Assembly (NCBI RefSeq): GCF_900143255.1
Contig: NZ_FRDI01000004.1
Span: forward strand, 99,233 to 163,232
Length of the DNA: 64,000 nt
Source: Desulfovibrio litoralis DSM 11393
Lineage (GTDB): Bacteria > Desulfobacterota > Desulfovibrionia > Desulfovibrionales > Desulfovibrionaceae
Reading direction: 5' to 3'
Within the stretch, counting starts at the first letter, position 1. Each line of letters starts with the position of its first letter. The position numbers were made by a program, and so were the translations under genes. Positions 62,631 to 64,000 of the stretch are shown one piece after another. A model generated the notes under the pieces. It searched no databases and had not been told where the DNA came from. It saw only the letters and a program-made list of their open reading frames with translations.

Positions 62631-62664
62631 AAAGCCGAGCTGTAAAAGTTCGGCTTTTTTATTT
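62631..62664 (+). promoter_or_regulatory. leu attenuator hairpin
   Basis: AAAGCCGA (62631-62638) pairs with TCGGCTTT (62650-62657), followed by a T-run. The left arm GCCGAGC could instead pair with GGCTCCGGC at 62568-62576 inside the leader frame, forming the competing antiterminator. Confidence 0.8.
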
Positions 62665-62795
62665 ATTTTTGTTTGAGGACTTGAGTTGAAATTTGTGTCA
62701 TTCGCTTGGTGGAAAAAAAATATTATAAAAATCTGAATAAAAGATTGAAAAGATATCTAAATAACATTAAAATTAAAAAGATAAGGAAGTGTAAA

Positions 62796-64000
62796 ATGGA
62801 AGACAATCGTGTTATTATTTTTGATACAACGCTAAGAGACGGCGAACAAGCGGCCGGCGTTAATCTTAATGTTCAAGAAAAAGTACAACTTGCGAACCAA
62901 CTTTGTAAATTAAAAGTAGATGTTATCGAGGCCGGTTTTGCGGCGGCTTCTCCCGGAGACTTTGATTGTGTTGCGGCGATTGCTAAAGTTGCTAAAGGAA
63001 CGGGAACTACCGTTGCCTCTTTAGCTCGTACTCGCGAGGCTGATATTAGAGCGGCGGCAAAAGCCCTTGAAGTAACGGACAAAGCACGCATTCATACCTT
63101 TATAGCTACCAGCCAGATACATATGGAATATAAGCTTAAAATGACCAGGGAACAAGTTTTAAACGAAGTACGCTCTGGCGTTAGTTTAGCTCATAGTCTT
63201 TGTAAAGATGTTGAATTTTCAGCCGAAGATGCCAGTCGCTCTGACTTAGCTTTTTTAATTGAAGTTTTTAAACTTGCTATTGAGTGTGGTGCTACGACTT
63301 TAAATATTCCGGATACTGTTGGTTATGCTGTGCCTGATGAATATGGTGCTTTTGTTAAAAAAGTGATTGAAGGGGTGAATGCTCCTAAAAATGTAATATA
63401 TTCAGTGCATTGTCATGATGACTTAGGTTTAGCGGTTGCTAACTCTCTCGCCGCTTTAAAAGCAGGGGCAAGACAAGTTGAGGGAACTATTAACGGTCTT
63501 GGCGAGCGTGGCGGAAATGCGGCTTTAGAAGAAGTTGTTATGGCTTTAAAAACCCGTCGTGATTTTTATGGTTTAACTTCAAATTTAGTTACACAACAAT
63601 TGATGCGTACTAGCCAACTTACAGCCAAGCTAACTGGTGTTGCTGTTCCTCCTAATAAAGCTATTGTCGGTGGAAATGCATTTAGCCATGAAGCTGGCAT
63701 TCATCAACATGGAATTTTAGCAAATAGAGCAACCTATGAAATTATGAATGCCGAAGACGTTGGTGCGATTGCTGCTGTTTTAGTGTTGGGAAAACATTCA
63801 GGCAAACACGCCTTTAAAGATCGCCTCTCCGCTTTGGGTTATCAATTAAGCGAAGAACAAATTGAAATAGCGTTTAAAGCCTTTAAGCTGTTGTGTGATG
63901 CTAAAAAAGATGTAACTGATGCTGATCTTGAGGCCTTGGTTATTGATAATATTTTAGGTATTTCAACAACAGATGCATTTGTTTATAAAAATTATACTGT
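62796..64000 (+). CDS. leuA: 2-isopropylmalate synthase (partial, 3' end outside window)
   Basis: LeuA condenses 2-oxoisovalerate with acetyl-CoA, the committed step of leucine synthesis. The visible 401 codons show IIFDTTLRDGEQAAGVNL at the start, NIPDTVGYAVP, the metal-binding VHCHDDLGLAVANS, EGTINGLGERGGNAALEE, and HEAGIHQHGIL. The C-terminal regulatory (LeuA dimer) domain, which binds leucine for feedback inhibition, lies beyond the window. GGAAG precedes the ATG. The upstream leader and attenuator confirm leucine, rather than citramalate or homocitrate, as the pathway. Confidence 0.94.
   Translation, partial: MEDNRVIIFDTTLRDGEQAAGVNLNVQEKVQLANQLCKLKVDVIEAGFAAASPGDFDCVAAIAKVAKGTGTTVASLARTREADIRAAAKALEVTDKARIHTFIATSQIHMEYKLKMTREQVLNEVRSGVSLAHSLCKDVEFSAEDASRSDLAFLIEVFKLAIECGATTLNIPDTVGYAVPDEYGAFVKKVIEGVNAPKNVIYSVHCHDDLGLAVANSLAALKAGARQVEGTINGLGERGGNAALEEVVMALKTRRDFYGLTSNLVTQQLMRTSQLTAKLTGVAVPPNKAIVGGNAFSHEAGIHQHGILANRATYEIMNAEDVGAIAAVLVLGKHSGKHAFKDRLSALGYQLSEEQIEIAFKAFKLLCDAKKDVTDADLEALVIDNILGISTTDAFVYKNYT

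Noticed and set aside
1-64000. CRISPR arrays, complete insertion sequences or prophage modules
   Set aside because: I saw no regularly spaced repeats, no transposase gene and no phage structural gene. The only recombinase trace is the fragment at 1379-1516.

Overview
The window is AT-rich bacterial chromosome. Its gene content points to a low-GC member of the Desulfovibrionaceae or a close relative: a small class-I c553-type cytochrome, a bacterioferritin, an STT3/PglB oligosaccharyltransferase, a TauE/SafE exporter paired with a DUF169 protein, an EndoQ-UvrD fusion and a DVU0772-like small protein. This assignment rests on family knowledge; no rRNA is present to confirm it.

Positions 1-1188 hold hairpin-rich non-coding DNA, tRNA-Leu(CAA) and the tmRNA gene ssrA. 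The last 24 bases of ssrA recur at 20985-21008. The 19.8 kb between the copies looks like a genomic island integrated at the ssrA 3' end, with a decayed tyrosine-integrase fragment and repeated arm-type sites at its edges. On the island are a trigger-factor paralogue; a hydantoinase-like protein lacking most metal ligands, in an operon with thioredoxin and thioredoxin reductase; two sigma-54 activators of the RtcR type (CARF-like N-terminus), each divergent from a recognisable sigma-54 promoter; a tripartite tricarboxylate-type transporter with a sulfatase-fold enzyme; and a HpsN/HisD-type dehydrogenase, a DegT aminotransferase, a CuyA/D-cysteine-desulfhydrase-like lyase, an Asp/Glu-type racemase and a GntR regulator. 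The best-fitting reading is uptake and desulfonation of a C3 sulfonate (DHPS, cysteate or cysteinolate), releasing sulfite for respiration.

Positions 21009-31672 carry a secreted protein, a methyltransferase, a membrane protein, a HAD hydrolase, TauE/DUF169, PglB and an amidase. From 31883 the content is mostly housekeeping: skp-lpxD-fabZ-lpxA-lpxI, glnS, yajC-secDF, metG, bacterioferritin, nadB, a minus-strand set (DUF4254, YdcF/SanA, ARMT1-like, NAD kinase), a histidine kinase with an NtrC-type regulator, cytochrome c553, cobU, a tRNA-methyltransferase-like gene and EndoQ-UvrD.

Near the right end, a roughly 264-bp inverted repeat carries two complete tRNA-Asn genes facing each other around one orphan gene. 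It is followed by an ankyrin-repeat secreted protein and a leu locus: a leader peptide with six consecutive Leu codons, an attenuator, then leuA, which runs off the window.
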